64,000 nt of DNA from Aspidiotus rigidus (Eukaryota; Arthropoda; Insecta; Hemiptera; Diaspididae), in NCBI GenBank assembly GCA_035079385.1, contig JAVHKY010000001.1, positions 2,667,501 through 2,731,500 of the forward strand, written 5' to 3'. A program made the position numbers and the translations under genes. Of this stretch, positions 1-14,545 are shown piece after piece (the first letter of the stretch is position 1; the number at the start of each line of letters is the position of its first letter). The notes under the pieces were generated by a model. That model was not told the origin of the DNA. It was given only the letters and a program-made list of their open reading frames with translations, and did no database searches.

Positions 1-2887
1 TATGTTTGCACCGTTATATTCGAACGGTGGTGGCTCTACTAATTTGAACTTCGGTGTCGAAGTACGTACATCCTTTGCTCCTGAGGTCTCAGGTCAGTAA
101 CCTTATTTTTAACCTGGATGGTATTCGAAATTACCATTCTCGTTAATTCAATCGGTATTGGATTATTGAGTTAGCTCCCTTTCGGTTCTCTCATCTATCA
201 TGACAAGTACTCGTAGGACAAATCCTTCACACAGTAAAGTTCTCTGAGCTTTTATGATATGAACGCTATAGGGTACGGTTTCTTATTTACTTCTTAAATT
301 GGTCAATCCAATAGACGCAGGGGCACCAAGCCAATTTCTGCCCCTCAATTTTCTTTTTGTAATCGTTTGATGAATTAGATTTTGTGATTGATAATACATT
401 ACGTTATTAGTTCTGACAAATGACCATTGGGAAACAAGGCCCTAAGAAAAGCATTATACGTAATTAGACAAAGAATATGGAATTGATTTTGTATAATGTA
501 TTTGCCATAGTTAATTATTTATAGAGGTGTCCTAGATCTTCCACCGCGCTAACGTTCTCGATGAACTCTCAACCCCTGAATTATCATTCATATAGCTACT
601 ACCGTTATAATATTTTTACGATTGATTAGGCTAGCACGATTATATTAATAATTAACGGATCAATTATCATATTCTCATTTTAATCCGACGCTAGTTTTGA
701 AAATAAACAACCGAGCTCTTGATTCTGAGACAACAAAGTGAGAGATACGTCCCGTGAGTAAGAGGGTGTATTTCATCTCTCGCGGTTAAGAAGAATTGAT
801 AAAACAATAAGCATCTTTTCATCGAAAGCGCATAACACTAAGTATAATGTTAATTAAATCATTAGCCGAAAAACATTCGCCGACAATCTATTTTCCGCGT
901 ATAAAAATGAAATAATTGAGCGGAAAAAACGGTACGAGAACCTACATTGTCTGCTCCTTTTCGGCTCGGATAGAGTAACAAACGAGACGACAAGCGTAGT
1001 AATTTTTACCGTCTGCTAAATTTTGTCTCATCGTTTTTGTTTAGGTCCTCGCCGTTGAAAGAGGATACCTTACTAGGTAATTACTTTGCGGTACACGATA
1101 TTTTGGAAAAAAATAAGAAGACGATAAAAGGTATACCGTACATACGCAGAAGACACAATAGAAATTCACAGGCGGAAGAGATCTTGACCTTAATAGACTC
1201 CCGTATCCTGAATAGAGATAAGAATTCCGCCGAATACATTCATAGACTTCTATTTGCTTTTTAACCAGCCGTATGATGCGGATGATGTGTCTACGAGAAG
1301 CGAAATCCCTGCGGGATATCTATATGTTCTTTTCTTCTCCACTTTTCATCATGTAACCCTTCCACGTTAAGGTAACTAACTATTAGTTTGTAAATACCAT
1401 TATTATGGGCGTACTCAACTGAATCAGTAGTACTCGCATTTTCAAGGTATTGCATCTAAAAATGGATTGACGAAGCTCAGACTAAGCCGCGATAATGAGG
1501 ATTAGCGTGGTAATGAATTTCAAGTATCTCAGCACCGCGTTCCTCATCGCTCTCCTCCTACGCATTCGCGTAAGAGTACCCTTTGAATCGGTGAAGAATA
1601 TAATTCATGTATCTCAATCGTGTTATTGGTTATGCTGCTGATTGAAATGATTTACGAAAGAGCGAAATTACTGGGTGGTCTGCGCTGGTATGAGGTCCAT
1701 TACCACCTGAATTTCAAATATTATAAATGAACTAATTTTCGTACTGCAGTATCCCTATATCTGTTGATAATCATTCGTACTTTATGATAAAGACTAGAAA
1801 TCCGACCATAAATTCACACCGAAGATCCACTGCTGTTCATCTGCATACCAGTCGAATGAAATCCTATTATGATGCTGATGTTTGTGAAAACTTTTGATAA
1901 GTCGACAATTCCCAAGAAATTCAATTGTAGGGCGCCTCATACTTGCAAGTTTCGTAATTTCCTTCATTATGATACAGGGCGAAGCAATGGTATACCTACT
2001 TGAAGATAGACTCTAAGCTGTTGAAAGTAGTTGATCGGCTCTTTAAAAACATTTGAAGAATTTACTTGTCCCCTTATTTCTGTGAGTGAATCACCTAGAG
2101 TAAGGCGAGTGGAAGTGCCTTCTTTCTAGACTGATCGCAGGGAATTAACGGCATCACTTTCACAGCTGACATTTCCAAGTGTCCATGGGCTACGGGCGTT
2201 CATTTTTTAGCCTGAACCTAGCTCATTAATTAATTCGCTAGCCTAAGCACTCCAAGCTAGGGTGGAAGTTACCATCCTCATGAGGTCAAAGGTTGAGGAA
2301 TCATTACTGTATGCCATCTTTGGCGATCGAGAGTGGGAATTAGTGGGCGAGGGGGGGGGGTCGTGACTTTCAGTAAGTTCAATATTCTTGACCTAACAGT
2401 GTAACGCCCTTGATCTGGATTACCTTAACCTGCCTAGGGACTACCCTGATAATGTATGCCGAGCAATTATACTAGTGTATAGCACTCTAAGTGATCTAGA
2501 ATGAACATTGGAGAGGCGACGCCTGATTTACCCTCTCCGAAGCTATTTTCTCAATGTCCAAGTATGGTACGCTCCGCCTGACTGCACCTCTTCCAGGCTA
2601 GGTTGACATGTCTTTGCGTAACGTCCTTTATTCAAACTTCTCGACTATAGAAATATGTAACATATTCTTCACATTTTACTCAAAATTTGTTTTCAATGAG
2701 GTTTGTGTTCAAGGATAAAATTTAAAATCTTTCAAAATTTCCTAGAATAGATATATCCTAAGCGAGTAATTCATCTATATTGCTGATACTGCATGTCAAA
2801 AAAAGACTCTGTGTAGCAACAACGAATTGAAACTTATCCGAGTCATCCACTAAAATGTGAATATCCATTTTGCGTGCAAGGTAAATC
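1..2887. other. Unassigned AT-rich DNA
   Basis: I recognise no gene or repeat here. The only open frame with any exon-like character is 1052-1264 (+): it follows a pyrimidine-rich stretch ending in TTTGTTTAG, reads about 70 codons rich in charged residues and stops at 1264. It could be a terminal exon, but the protein resembles nothing I know, so I do not call it a gene. Confidence 0.4.
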
Positions 2888-2980
2888 ATATGAATAAAAT
2901 AAAAAGAAGAAAGGCTTTTCCCGCGCTAAAATTCGAAATTTTACTCTGGAAAGAGTCTTTCCTCTGTAATTTTATTCATA
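2888..2980. repeat. Short imperfect inverted repeat (hairpin)
   Basis: A segment starting TATGAATAAAAT (2888 onward) is imperfectly complementary to the segment ending ATTTTATTCATA (to about 2980), giving arms of about 30 nt around a loop of about 30 nt. The arms contain several mismatches. It may be a relic MITE or a chance fold. Confidence 0.35.
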
Positions 2981-5900
2981 CTCGTAAGTCATCGACGCCT
3001 TAAAATTTCTAATCTGGTGTGGTACAGTATAATGAAAACCATAACTCACTTTATAATTCCAAATAATGTAATTCTGATTTTTATCATTGACGTGGGTTTG
3101 TAAAGGTTCCACGATATTTTGGTCTGAGGCAACTCAATCATTTTTTCCTTGGTGCAGCCAACATATATATTTTGTCCTCTATCTGTTGATTAATGGTTAT
3201 CCCAGAAGTATGGTAGTAATGATTTCGAAATTGTTATCATAATTATTTATAGAACTTGATAGCGTGAAAATCGGATCCCTTAATTTAAAGCATTCTTTCT
3301 CCTCTTCGTTTATAAATCAGAAGACTGAAAAAAAAAAGGGGAAATATATAAGTGCACGCCTCATAAAATTATATTGACCGCCAGTGCCCTCCCGCCATGG
3401 AAAAAAACTGACACGACGTTGAGACCATGACGAACGCCATAAATGCACGCCAGGACTGGCACACGACCCGTATTTCAAAAGAAGATAATTTTGCTCAATT
3501 TATTGTGAGGAACTCCAGCCATGATGGGCTTGACGATAGAGACTGCCTCCCCATAATAAACCTCAAATTCCCTATGAGTGAGGTATGACTGTTGATGGAG
3601 GTGTTTTCCCAATCGTTCCACCCTAGAGGAGTCAGCCGAGTCAGTTGGTTAATGCATTGGATTTCGAGCATTGTCGTGAGATCTTCACTGGTTGATCAAA
3701 TACTGAGGTTCGTCGTCAAAATAAGATGATTCGGCAGAAGTGATGCCAAGGAGATGCGCGGTAGTTATATGGATCAGTGCAATAGCCGCGGACGTTTCAT
3801 TATTGACTTGTATTCAAGAGTTCGCCGTTTTGACAATATTCGCACTTCTGATCCTTCCCGTGATTTGCCAATTCCACTCTTCCTTTTCTCAGGCCCTTTT
3901 TGGCAATCAAGGTTCTTGATGGAGTCTAATCTTCAGGCCGATTTGGAGCTTCCTCTCGATTTTCAGGAAGCTTTTCACACTGCACATGTCAAGTGGTAAG
4001 CGGATGTTAATTTCGACGCTTCTCGCGGCGTTCGTTATTATGAAGGCAGGTACCATGTAGTCTTGAACTCAGATTTATTCAAGAAGCGGTTGGGCTTAGC
4101 CATTGTAAATTATTTGAAAACTTATATTTGTTAATTGCATTAATACGAGTATGTATCAATATATGGTGATGGTAAAAAAAAAAAAAAAAGTCTACTTGGA
4201 ATGCTGCCTTGAGGCTTGTGCTGACTTGTCAGTAACCAAAGCATTCCATTGTCTTCTTCCCTGTTTCTTCTTCCTGTATCAGGTTTACTTACTTGATATA
4301 TTATAGTTGAATGAATTAAATGTGGATCGCACATTGTTCTGCATGTTCTTAAGTGTGCACGATATGGAAATGTGTGCACTATACTTACATGGTTCAATGG
4401 ATTTTGAGTGTTTTGATTTTGTGTGCACAACTTGTATCGAGATGTGTGCACTACTTATTCATTTTTATCCGTGTAAAACATTTCATAGGCGTGCCAATTT
4501 TGTTTCCTCGGCGTGTTATCGATAGGCGGGCAATTTCGTTTTTTGAGGCGTGCGATTAAATGTATGCCAAAAAAAAGTACTTCAGTAATTGAGAATGACA
4601 AATACCACAATGAGTAAATGAACGAAAACCGACAAATACTACAAAGAGTAAATGTACGTAGGGAAATTGCAAAAAGCCGCAGTAATATTGATATCAAAGG
4701 TGCGAGAGCATATTTCAAGGTTGGAAGGAAAAGTGAGCATTGATGAGAGCTAAAGAGACACTTTTTTGCTAAGTAGACTTTATAGGATCTATTTAGTCTT
4801 TAAATGGTTCTAAAGTAGAAGCCTCGAAATATACTGGAATTGTATGAACAGGAGTAGAATGGGTGAGACGAGATTATAGAACTTTGCGCTATGAATTTGT
4901 GTTGATATAAAAAAGCAAAATTTAAAACGTAAATCTCAAATGCACATCTCAATTTTAACTACACTTTGAATTCAAAATGAACTATTTAAATTTTGTCTAC
5001 GCTAATTAATAGACTATAACTCTCAAGTGTTGAATTCTAACCTCATATTGTGGACAAAATTAATTATAAATTTCGTGCTTCTAAACACCTTTCAAATTCT
5101 TTATTAGTTAGATGTATGTACCGGAATAAATTCAGCGCAAGTTGTATTGGTTGAAGAACATAATTCTGCCCCACCCTGTGGTACTTGTTAATTTCTTCGC
5201 GTTTATCAAAAATCTCTCTTCTTTCCAAGTCATACTGTCTATCGGAGACACTCTCAATACCATCGTCAATAACTGTTCAAGATACTTCCTACTTTCTTAT
5301 TGAAAGCTAACTTTTGTCTGCTGATATTCACCAGTATAGTTATTCAAAAAAAAAATGCTTCAAACTACTAATGTTTTGTAAATTTTCATTTGCATTCGTG
5401 AGTGAAGCAGTCTGGCCGATAATCAATACCTAGCCCATTACTATACAGAACGTATTCGCACTCATTTCTCGGTTTTACGTCCCTTTTGACTTTATCATCG
5501 AATTATACACTTTTTTTTGCCGTATACAATGCCTTTTTGTTCTTTAGAATAACTATATAGTCATTTCATACATTTACTATGGTGCATATTTCAAAAGCCA
5601 ACATGAAAAGGACGCGTCAAAGAACCTCATCAATGTATGCTGGCGAAATCGTATCGTATCACACGCATACTACCGAAGTTCGAAGAAAAAATAAGAAAAA
5701 GTACGTCATTATTATTCAGAGTGTGCACCGGCTGATAGAACTCACATATAAGTTCACTCGAAAAAGGCGGGGCACAAAAATATAGTCCTTAATGAGGCGA
5801 AAGATGGCGGATAAATATGCAAAACAAAAGGCGTTGCGAAAGCATAGGATTAACTCATTTGTCTAACGCACACCGAACATTTCCTCAAACATATCCTTTT

Positions 5901-7755
5901 CACGATTTCACTTATGCACTGTTAAAGCTGCATAGTGTTCCCTGTAATTTTATGCTCCTTGTACTATACCAGAGTTGTACCTCTTACCGTATGTACTCCT
6001 TTTCCATCACTTGTATCTTTAGAATCCTGATCATAAAGGGAAAAAATTTAAATTTCTCTTATATTCCACCCACTCATTATTTAAAAGGTTTCACAGTATT
6101 TTACGTAACGTTGCGCACCGGAGAGGTGAAACTTGAAACCATCAATTTTCTGGCACGAAGACAGTAAACGAAATTCGTATTCGAATCTTAAGTTGCTGAT
6201 TTTCCGAAGTTTCACATCGCACGTACAAATATGGGTAAGTACGACCTACGAGAAAGTTCTTTCAATTTCGATTGGCATGAACTTGAGTTTTACCGACTTT
6301 AGGAGGTATTGCATTCTTGCGCACGGTGGAATTTTCGGTATGGGATATGTTTTCTTGGCGTTTCAGAGTGTGTGGATCACGATTTTAACATTGGCTCAAA
6401 TTCATATATAGGCCTACGTACGTATGTATGTATGTACTTTTATTGGTAGGCGAATGTTCTCGGTTGGTATTGGGTCGATTCGTATGAAATCGACAATTAT
6501 TGAAGTTTTATATTTGCACTAGAGAATAGGCTAATTTTTTTGAAAATTGGATTGGTGGTTTTTGAGATTTTTTCTATTTTAATTTAGGAAATTTGGAGCG
6601 GGGTAAGTCGAACGTGAGTTCGTTAACCACCCCGCGTTGAAAAGAATGAATGTTGCTATGGAAAATGAAAAGTGTTACTGACTTCTGCGCGAAAAGTGTT
6701 TCTTTCTCAGAAGGGGAGGGAGTTGTAAGTTGCGTATTGTCAGTACACGAGATTGAATAAAATAATGCTTGGCAAGTTTCGAAAATGAACTTGTATCCGA
6801 AAACGATGTCATTTTGCCGTTGTTAACGAATGATTTCATTTTTATTTCCTTTAGTGTGAATAATTAGTTCTTTGATGTTTGGTGATTAAAAATGTGCATA
6901 TTCCATTCATTGAAGCCGGGGGGGAGGGGGTATTGGGGTGTAGATAGCTGATATAGAAGAGTGAATGAAAATAATACTTAGAGAGCTTTGAAAATGTACT
7001 CACTTTGGAAAACAAAGTTTATTTGCTGTTGGAAACGAAAACGATTAAGTAATATCATGTAGCCAATAATGAACAAAACCGAAAAAAAAAGAAGTAGAGA
7101 TGTAGGAAAATGAGATAGGAAAGGTCGGTTATGCTTTCGCGCTGCGAAAGTTTTTTATTTTGAGTCATTCTTACCAACAAAGCTTCGGATTTTTGAAAAT
7201 TTTTCAACTTTGAAGAGTTCAAAGTTGAGCTCTCTAATAACGAGAAAGATGGGCACATCAAATTTTATCGTCACTCACATATGGGGCTTTTCCCACAAGA
7301 AAATCACTCTTTCAAACATATGGTTAGTATCCTTTCGAAATAGATTAACATTGTGAATAAAGAAATTCACTTCTACACCTCATCAGCTAGACTGCTTCCT
7401 CTCTGGTTTCAATCGTATACTTTCTAAGCATCAATATACGCTTGAAATACCTAGCATTCTGAGAAAAGAGAATCACTTTTATTGTCGATACGATATTCTA
7501 TGAAATCAACGAGACTAAAATATTGGAATTATAATTATCTGGGCGAATAACACCAGGGTTCGCTCAAGTTTCTAGTTGATTTGTTCTAAGAGGTAACAAC
7601 TAGGATTAAAAAGTAATTGAGTATTTTCTAAAATTGTGAACGACAGAAATTGTTTCTTTGTAAATGTTGGAAAAACTGTACGAAAAAGATTCACAATGAA
7701 AATCAACGTAATGAAGTAGATGATTTGTGCTCTTTCCAGCTCTCCATCTTCATAA
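2981..7755. other. Unassigned AT-rich DNA
   Basis: No recognisable gene. There is a small TATG/TACG microsatellite at about 6413-6436 and a group of GTGTGCAC-containing repeats at about 4350-4455. Two loosely similar stretches (about 6740-6830 and 6955-7045) suggest an old tandem duplication. The open frames are short and unlike any family I know. Confidence 0.4.
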
Positions 7756-7886
7756 TATGTGACCGTCGATGAGAAAAGGGAACTCATTGCCCACTGGCAA
7801 GAACACCCTTTCTTCACGGAATAAACCCAACGACGGGTTCTCTCGGTGATGGGCAATGAGTTCCCTTTTCTCATTGACGGTCATAT
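7756..7886. repeat. Inverted repeat with ~38-bp arms
   Basis: The left arm (7756-7794) contains GAGAAAAGGGAACTCATTGC. The right arm (7849-7886) carries its reverse complement, with only two or three differences across the arm. The loop is about 54 nt. The transcript would form a strong hairpin on either strand. It may be a snap-back duplication, a small fold-back MITE or a hairpin-RNA precursor. Confidence 0.75.
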
Positions 7887-9845
7887 ATTAATGATTTGTT
7901 ACATTTGGTCATATGAAGTAATCACATCTCCATTTGCTGATAAAGGTCCCGCTAGGAGCGCTACTTGTTCTGCGAAAAGAGTGATCATGGTGTTTCCCAC
8001 CATAAGACAACATACTAATAAAATTGTAATTCCACCGTTTCAAATTGTTTTTCATGAAAAAATGCAGAGAACAAAACTTGTTGCCCTTTCAATTTTCTTT
8101 CAGATGAATGTAATTTTCGAGTTTTTAAATAACTTTTTCCGTTTCATCACTTTTTTTGCAAGTTTCCCTAAGTTGCCGTCATGGTAAAACTAGAGGGCGC
8201 CTCCTTTGCCTTTATTTGCGAATAGGGGTGGACTCAAAGATTGATACGTCTTCAATGAAAACGACAAATCAGTCCTAAACGATCTAGCCGACTGTATCGC
8301 TTCAGCAATGGGCATATGAGCCCAGATTAGGGCAGAGCAGTGGTGTTTTCCCTCCTGATAACTGAATTGCTACTGAGTGTCTTCAATATAGGCGACGCAT
8401 CAGCACAAAACAATCTCAGAGAATCACGTTTCACAGGAGTGAAAACATGTACCCAAAATAATGTTAAACAGTCATCAAGGACCGTTATATTAATCTTTAT
8501 TTCGCTTACTCATGCGATTTTTTGAAAAGCGTATCATACGTAAAAGACAACTGGTTTAATATTTGAAAGTTTACAACATTAGCTTACACCTGGAACTGCT
8601 ACACATTGAAATCCTTGAACGTCGCTCCAGCGCTCTCTTTCGATTTAAACTCTGACAGCATGTCAGGTAACATCTTTTCTTTGTCGTATTACTGATGCTA
8701 CTCAGGTAAAATATGATGAAACACTTGCTACGTTAACGTTCGAGTAGGCCTATTTTGATATTCTGCATCGCCATTTCAATATATCATCTAAGTACTTGAG
8801 CCATTGCAAAGTCAGTGGATGCACTTGATAACGGATCTCGACCTTGTACCTACCGCTGATCAACTCTTTAAATAGAAAATGAAATATTTTTGAACCGAAT
8901 AGTCCACCAGGAGCTCGCCTCCAAGAACAACAGAGTAGTGCATTTTAAAACAGTCAAATGCGCGAGCACACGCAACAATCATGAAACTATAATATGTGAC
9001 ATGAGGAATAGTAAGTAATTTTTGTTGTGGAAGATCAAACAAACGCACAATATGCAATTTGTTATTAGAAAATGATGTACACTGGTAATTTGGTATGCAT
9101 GCGCTGATGACTGATTGATAATTTTGCACTCTTTTTATAGAAAATTCTAACCACCTAATGGTATATGTCACAAAGGGAGTATTCTGCATTTCCCGATCGT
9201 AGATAACTTTGTTGTTTTCTGCAAAATGAAGTGGTGCCCGATGACTGCTGTAGCAGTTTAGCATCGCACACGTACTGATGACAACCAAAATCTTTCATCA
9301 AAAACGTAGCCGTCTCGACATTTCACGATCACAAAACAGTTAGGATGGCAATATCTCCTACTCTCTTGACTTTCTCGACTTCTCTTTCACCTACGTTGCC
9401 ATCCTTTTTCTAAAAAATCTGATTCACGTCCTCGTTGCGAGCGCGATGCTGTACACTGCACCCTCTGGTGACTCCGTCTCTGTTTAATCAGTCTAATAAA
9501 CCCTCATGAACTCGCGATAATAAATTGTAATTCAATTTATAAGTCCACTTACGCTTCTCTGCTGTTGTTCGCCAAAATGCTCATCATATTTTTTGATTAT
9601 GTGAAATAATAGTTTCAGAGGGTAGGACGGACCAAATATCGAGGAATTGAAAGAGTCTAGTCATTTTTAAAGCGAAATTGCAGAAGAAAGGAAGTCGGAT
9701 ACACTCTGTCTTTTAAAGAGTGGGGATGACCGAGGTTGGGAGTGTGATTTGATTAGACTGAACTATTAAAGGGAAAAGTTCATTTCTTCTTTCAACGGGT
9801 GAAGTTAGCAGGAATGAACACCAGCTAATGTATTATGTGAAGTGA
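7887..9845. other. Unassigned DNA with a dispersed motif
   Basis: No gene recognised. At 7946-7967 the sequence AAGGTCCCGCTAGGAGCGC is the reverse complement of a stretch near 22416-22438. AGAGGGCGCCTCC at about 8193 resembles GGCGCCCTCTA at 22550. These suggest an old dispersed repeat in opposite orientation to the copy near 22.4 kb. Confidence 0.35.
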
Positions 9846-9962
9846 GAGGAGGATAATAAAACGGTTCTCCAGTGGAGTTTGAACCTGAGTTCTCGCACAG
9901 GGTGGTTGTTAAAACAACTCTGCCACTGAGGAGCGCTTTCCATTGTTTTATAATCCTTCCAT
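9846..9962 (-). repeat. tRNA-like sequence in an extended stem (SINE-like)
   Basis: Read on the minus strand, this has a B-box-like GGTTCAAACTC, an A-box-like TCAGTGGCAGAGTTG and the palindrome GTTGTTTTAACAAC in the anticodon-arm position. The outer flanks (GGATAATAAAAC on the left, GTTTTATAATCC on the right) are also complementary and extend the acceptor-like stem. Stems in the T arm do not pair properly, so this is not a functional tRNA. A tRNA-derived SINE head or tRNA relic is the likely reading. Confidence 0.35.
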
Positions 9963-12900
9963 CTATTAATTAGTACACTTGCGAAATTGTCTGCTCTCAT
10001 TAATTAGGGTATCATGTGATTAGTGGAATGAAGCGCTTTCTGGGGAGAAAAAGAAAAGACAGATTTAAAGACATTACAACTTAGCAGTCGGAGTGTTCTC
10101 AAAATATATATTCTTTCTATTTCCAGGAGGAATCTATGTAAATACAGCGATCATATGTCATATTCGCTCGATGCTTTATGTACAAGGAGGCTAAAGTTTG
10201 CAACTTTTTGGGCACTTTTGTACACTAGAAAATTTGTCGCAAAATATTTTCGTTTTCAACTACTTCGAACTTATAAATCTCTTGTACTTATTATAATAAT
10301 TAAAAAAACGTATGAAGACAAGAATCAAGATGACTAGTAGCTGCTGAGCGTTCATTTTAAAGGATGTAGAAAAATATTATATAATTTAAAGATAAATGAG
10401 ATCGACCGACGTTTTGGTAATGATAGTTACCTCCTTCGAGGTTGTGAGACCGATTTCCCAGTGACGTCACATAACACTGCTGCTTGCTGTTGCCGAAGTT
10501 CCCCTTTCCCTTGGCTCCACAATTTATGAACTCGATAAATATACATAACGGATTCTACATGTGAATTCTCCCAAGAAAAAAAATGGGTCATGTTTAAATA
10601 ACCAATAGTTGAAAAATAGTAGATATTTAAGGAGCTTGGTAATCAGTTTCATTTACTAAAGGCTTGTATCGATGATTTAAGCTATAATTCTTCTGTTATT
10701 TTTATATTTTTTATTAGGATGAGCTTATAAAATCGGCAATTGGACGGATTCGACGGTACAGAAACGAGTATAATAATACTTGGAAAACAACTAAACGTTA
10801 TCACTGTGCTGATTAAGTGGGGAAAAAGTTGACTTCTTCTTTTCTTCCCTCTTTCTTTCATTGGCCTTGTACATGGCCCTTCCTTTCTGTTGGATGGTTA
10901 CGTCTCCGGTACTTAGAATATAGTGACGACCTAGAGAATGTTGTTACACCGAGGAAAATTCATTGGTATTTTTGAAAAAATGGAAATGAAGCAAGAGCAG
11001 TTTAGAAAATTGTAGATACGTCAAAATAAGGGAAAAGTACCGGTTTCGCTTTGAGTTACAAGACCATTATCAGACGGATAGCCCATAAAAATGAAGAGAT
11101 TTGTATTCATATCTGCTTGTATCAATAATTATTTTCTGGAAAAGGAAGAAAAAACCATTCATCACAAATTACTCTCTTTGAAAAAGTAGAGAGAAAGAGG
11201 GAATAAGAAAAACTATTTGAGAACCGGATTGTCAATCTTAAATATTGTGTGTCCTAGAAGAACATCAAAATCTTGGATCCAACAGAGAACCAACCTAATT
11301 CAACTGTCAAATTATTTCAGCAAAGTATGTGATATAATATACCCGTTTTTTTCCATTCGATGAAAAGAAAAAAAAAAAAAAAAATACATCATTAGTAGAC
11401 GTTAATACAGTTCATAACAAAACGCATCTCCATTTTCGAGGACTTCATCACCGTCGACGAGAATTAGTAGAAGAAGTCAACATCAATCACTTGGTAGTAG
11501 TATTCGTCATTAATAAATTCTATGCTGTATTCGGTAACTTTTCTGAGAAGTCCCTCGGATCTTGCATTACCGGTCTTCATTACATTTATTCGTTGGACAT
11601 TTTGTATAAAAATGAATTAAGATACGAGAACTATTTTAGGAACCTCAAACCCCATAACGTACTTTCGAAGAGCCATCAATACTCACCTGAGACAGAATTA
11701 TACAGGATTTGGTGCGCCTCCACATTTGCTCAGAATTACAGAGGCTCGTACGAACAGATATGATTACTCGTATATGAATTAGGATTTTCATTTCCTCTGA
11801 ACAACTGGCCAAAAACTACTTTGTTTTCATTACTCTTCTGAGTCAGGTTGGGAAATTGAATTAGCGCGATATAAAGAAAAATTACTCGTGTTGAATCAAT
11901 TACGCTCTGTTAAAGTCGTTGCACGTAGACTTACATACTTAAATGCATTTTATGATAATATACTGTGTAGGCTGTTTTCTGTAAAAAAAAAAAAAAACTG
12001 ACCATACCGCTTCCATATAAGTGAGAATAACTTCGCAAGTTCCCGAATTGTATTTGTATACAAGGCTCATATCGTGCGCTTAGATATACGCATCATAGTT
12101 TTTATGTACGCATAGGCCACAGAGTACGGAAAACTCTCTACGATAATGAAAAACAACGAAGGACCTTTTTTCATTCCTATATATCATAGCGCTATGTCGT
12201 AAAAGCGTAAAAGCTGACGAGGAAAAATTACGGAAAAAAACTGCTGAAGGCGAATGAGAGGATAAGTTGAAATATGCTCAAAATACAGTATAAGGAAAAA
12301 ATAATAAATTACTGCGGTAAGGAAAAGGGAGCACAACGGAGGCGTCAATATGGCGTCGTCGCCGTCGCGTATTTCGCGTCAGTGTTACCACTCTTTCGTA
12401 CACTTCTCATCACCGGCGATAAAACTTTCCAACACCAAAAAAGTAATATCCCCTTCTCGCCAATTTCATTTCCGCCTTCGCTAACAGTGAGCGTTTCTTT
12501 ACAGCGAACTCTGATAGTAAATGTACGCTTTTCGGAACATACTTCCGTCATGTTAAAATAAATAGCTTTCGGGGATTTTTCTTTTCCATAAATAAACATT
12601 TTATTGGTAGGGTCTTCTTTCGAATAAAGTCTATAGGTCTATAGTTGATGTGGGAGGTGGCATGTATAACCGGATGCTCGCTGAGCTATTGCGAGCCGTA
12701 AGATTCACACGCTTTTCTTTTTTTTTTTTGGTTCTTTTTCTTCCCATGAACTATAAAGTTAGTTTTTTGATTCCATAATGAAAGTTACACTAGCAAAACT
12801 TCAGCAAAAATCTCGCATGAAGCGATTGTAGGATTAGTGAATCCAAATTTATCGCGAAGCTTACTAAAAAGGTAGATACATCCTACACATCAGGAGGTGA

Positions 12901-13965
12901 GCATACTGGATTAGCATTAGCAATGAAAAATTCACTGAGTATTAAACGTTCAAGTTTTGGAAAAAAAAATTTCCGAGTATCTCGTTTTAAATCGAAATTT
13001 TCAAATTTGTGTCGCTGAGAAACACTTCAAGAAAAAAATAAAAAAGGATGATATCAGGATTTAAAGTAGGTCATAATAAAAATGTTCAAGCCAATGTGCG
13101 AAAAAAATTAGGTTTCTACCCTCCAAAGAGAAAAAAATGTTAGTAATTTTCCCTGTCGCAAGAAAGGATGGACATGTCTTTCCTCTTTTTTTTTAAACTA
13201 CACAAAGCTTATTTGCTCGGCGTTACAAACTTATTGATGCAACTTAAATGAGGAACGGCATTTATGTTACAATTACAACGGATTGAAATGTTGATCGTGA
13301 CAGAAATGAGAAGTGTTACCTAGTAGGGGTTTTTTGTAGGGGAGTGGTGCGTAAGTAAGTTAGAGTTGAGTCGATGGTTTCACAGTTGTTGTTCAGCACT
13401 GGGTGGATATTAGAAGATATAATTGGGAAGATCGGGCACCCGTAAGGCTGGGCATGAGAAAAAATGTTTAACCGATAAAATATCTTGAAGACAATGAGAG
13501 CATGATGGAGGAGCAAGATTAGTATGAGGAGATAACTATGAGAAAGACGAGTGTGGCCTATTCATAGCCGGGATAAAGAGACCTCCTCTTGTCTAGAATT
13601 TCGGTGGATGAGAACCAAACTGCAGGTTTACTTTTGATTTTTCTTAATTTGTTATTCGATTGATTTTCCCAAGATGAGTACCAAAGGACTCGTGATAATG
13701 AAGCGTAAGTCGTTGGCACGTGATAGAATTGGATCGGTTATTTTTGGCAGCAAAGTGTTTTTGGTCGCTTCATCCATAGCCTTACGTAATGGAAAATCGA
13801 CGTAGCCTGGATCGAAGCCAGTGTGAGGTGAGAGTTTATTCATAATATATGTAGTATGAAGTGAGACTTCATAAAATCCATAGTTGTAAGAAGGGATTTA
13901 GTGTAATAAAGGCATCGTAGTATACTGTATGTCAGGCCTAGTATACTGAAGGCTAAGAATATATT
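9963..13965. other. Unassigned AT-rich DNA
   Basis: I see no recognisable gene. The minus-strand open frame 13652-13843 (63 codons) has a reasonable composition but no recognisable motif. There are homopolymer runs at about 11370 and 11983. CCTAGTATACT at about 13937-13947 matches the satellite unit at 57.4-58.1 kb. Confidence 0.35.
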
Positions 13966-14545
13966 TGTCCCAAAGTAGCGAAGGTCGAAATTCTTCTATG
14001 GCCTTCTGACGTCATCAACTCGTAATGTCATTTTCGTCTCGCGATTTTGTGACGGGATTTCGTCACGCAAACTTCAGAATGACCTCCAGCTCCCGGAAAA
14101 TTCATGTCGCTTTTCGATTTTCTCGTCGTGGTTTTTACGCACTGTCCACAACAGTGAAGTAGTCACGGTCTGGAATTAGGGCAATAAAGTTTTCAAATCA
14201 TGTCAATACGAGATCACGACGAAGGAATTTCCAAGGCATTGATTAAAATTTTCAAAATGCTTGACCCCTCCCCAGGCCAAATGACAGAAAACGACGGATT
14301 CTTTCACGAAAATCGACGAGGAACACTGGAAACCTGTTCTACAGGTCCAATTGGTTTTGGTATTGAAGATTGAATTCAAAATTAGAGTTTCGAAGAGTCT
14401 AAATTTTTCCGATTTCCTTCCCATCATATATTGTGGCTTGAAAGTCAACATTTTTTAAATTCAACTCATTTATTAGGGTAGGTCAGTTTTTTCCGGACAG
14501 TGCACGGTGGACGGTGGATCGCCAAAATTTTCAAAAAGACTCGCC
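13966..14545. repeat. Decayed copy of the 58-60 kb repeat family
   Basis: Several blocks recur, diverged, from the block at 58.5-59.96 kb: a GACGTCATCA segment (14008-14017), GAAACCTGTTCT followed by TTTTGGTATTGAAGATTGAA (about 14330-14372), and GTGCACGGTGGACGGTGGA (14499-14517), which mirrors the GCCGTGCGCCGTCCGCCGTCC module at 59058. Their order and spacing are not the same, so this is an old or rearranged copy rather than a recent duplicate. Confidence 0.5.

Noticed and set aside
3630..3720. tRNA-like stretch with GAGTCAGTTGGTTAATGC
   Set aside because: An A-box-like part is present but the B box and stems are too poor to support a tRNA or SINE call.
12274..12599. Overlapping frames on both strands (95 and 84 codons)
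   Set aside because: No splice signals, motifs or codon bias; typical of slightly GC-richer noncoding DNA.
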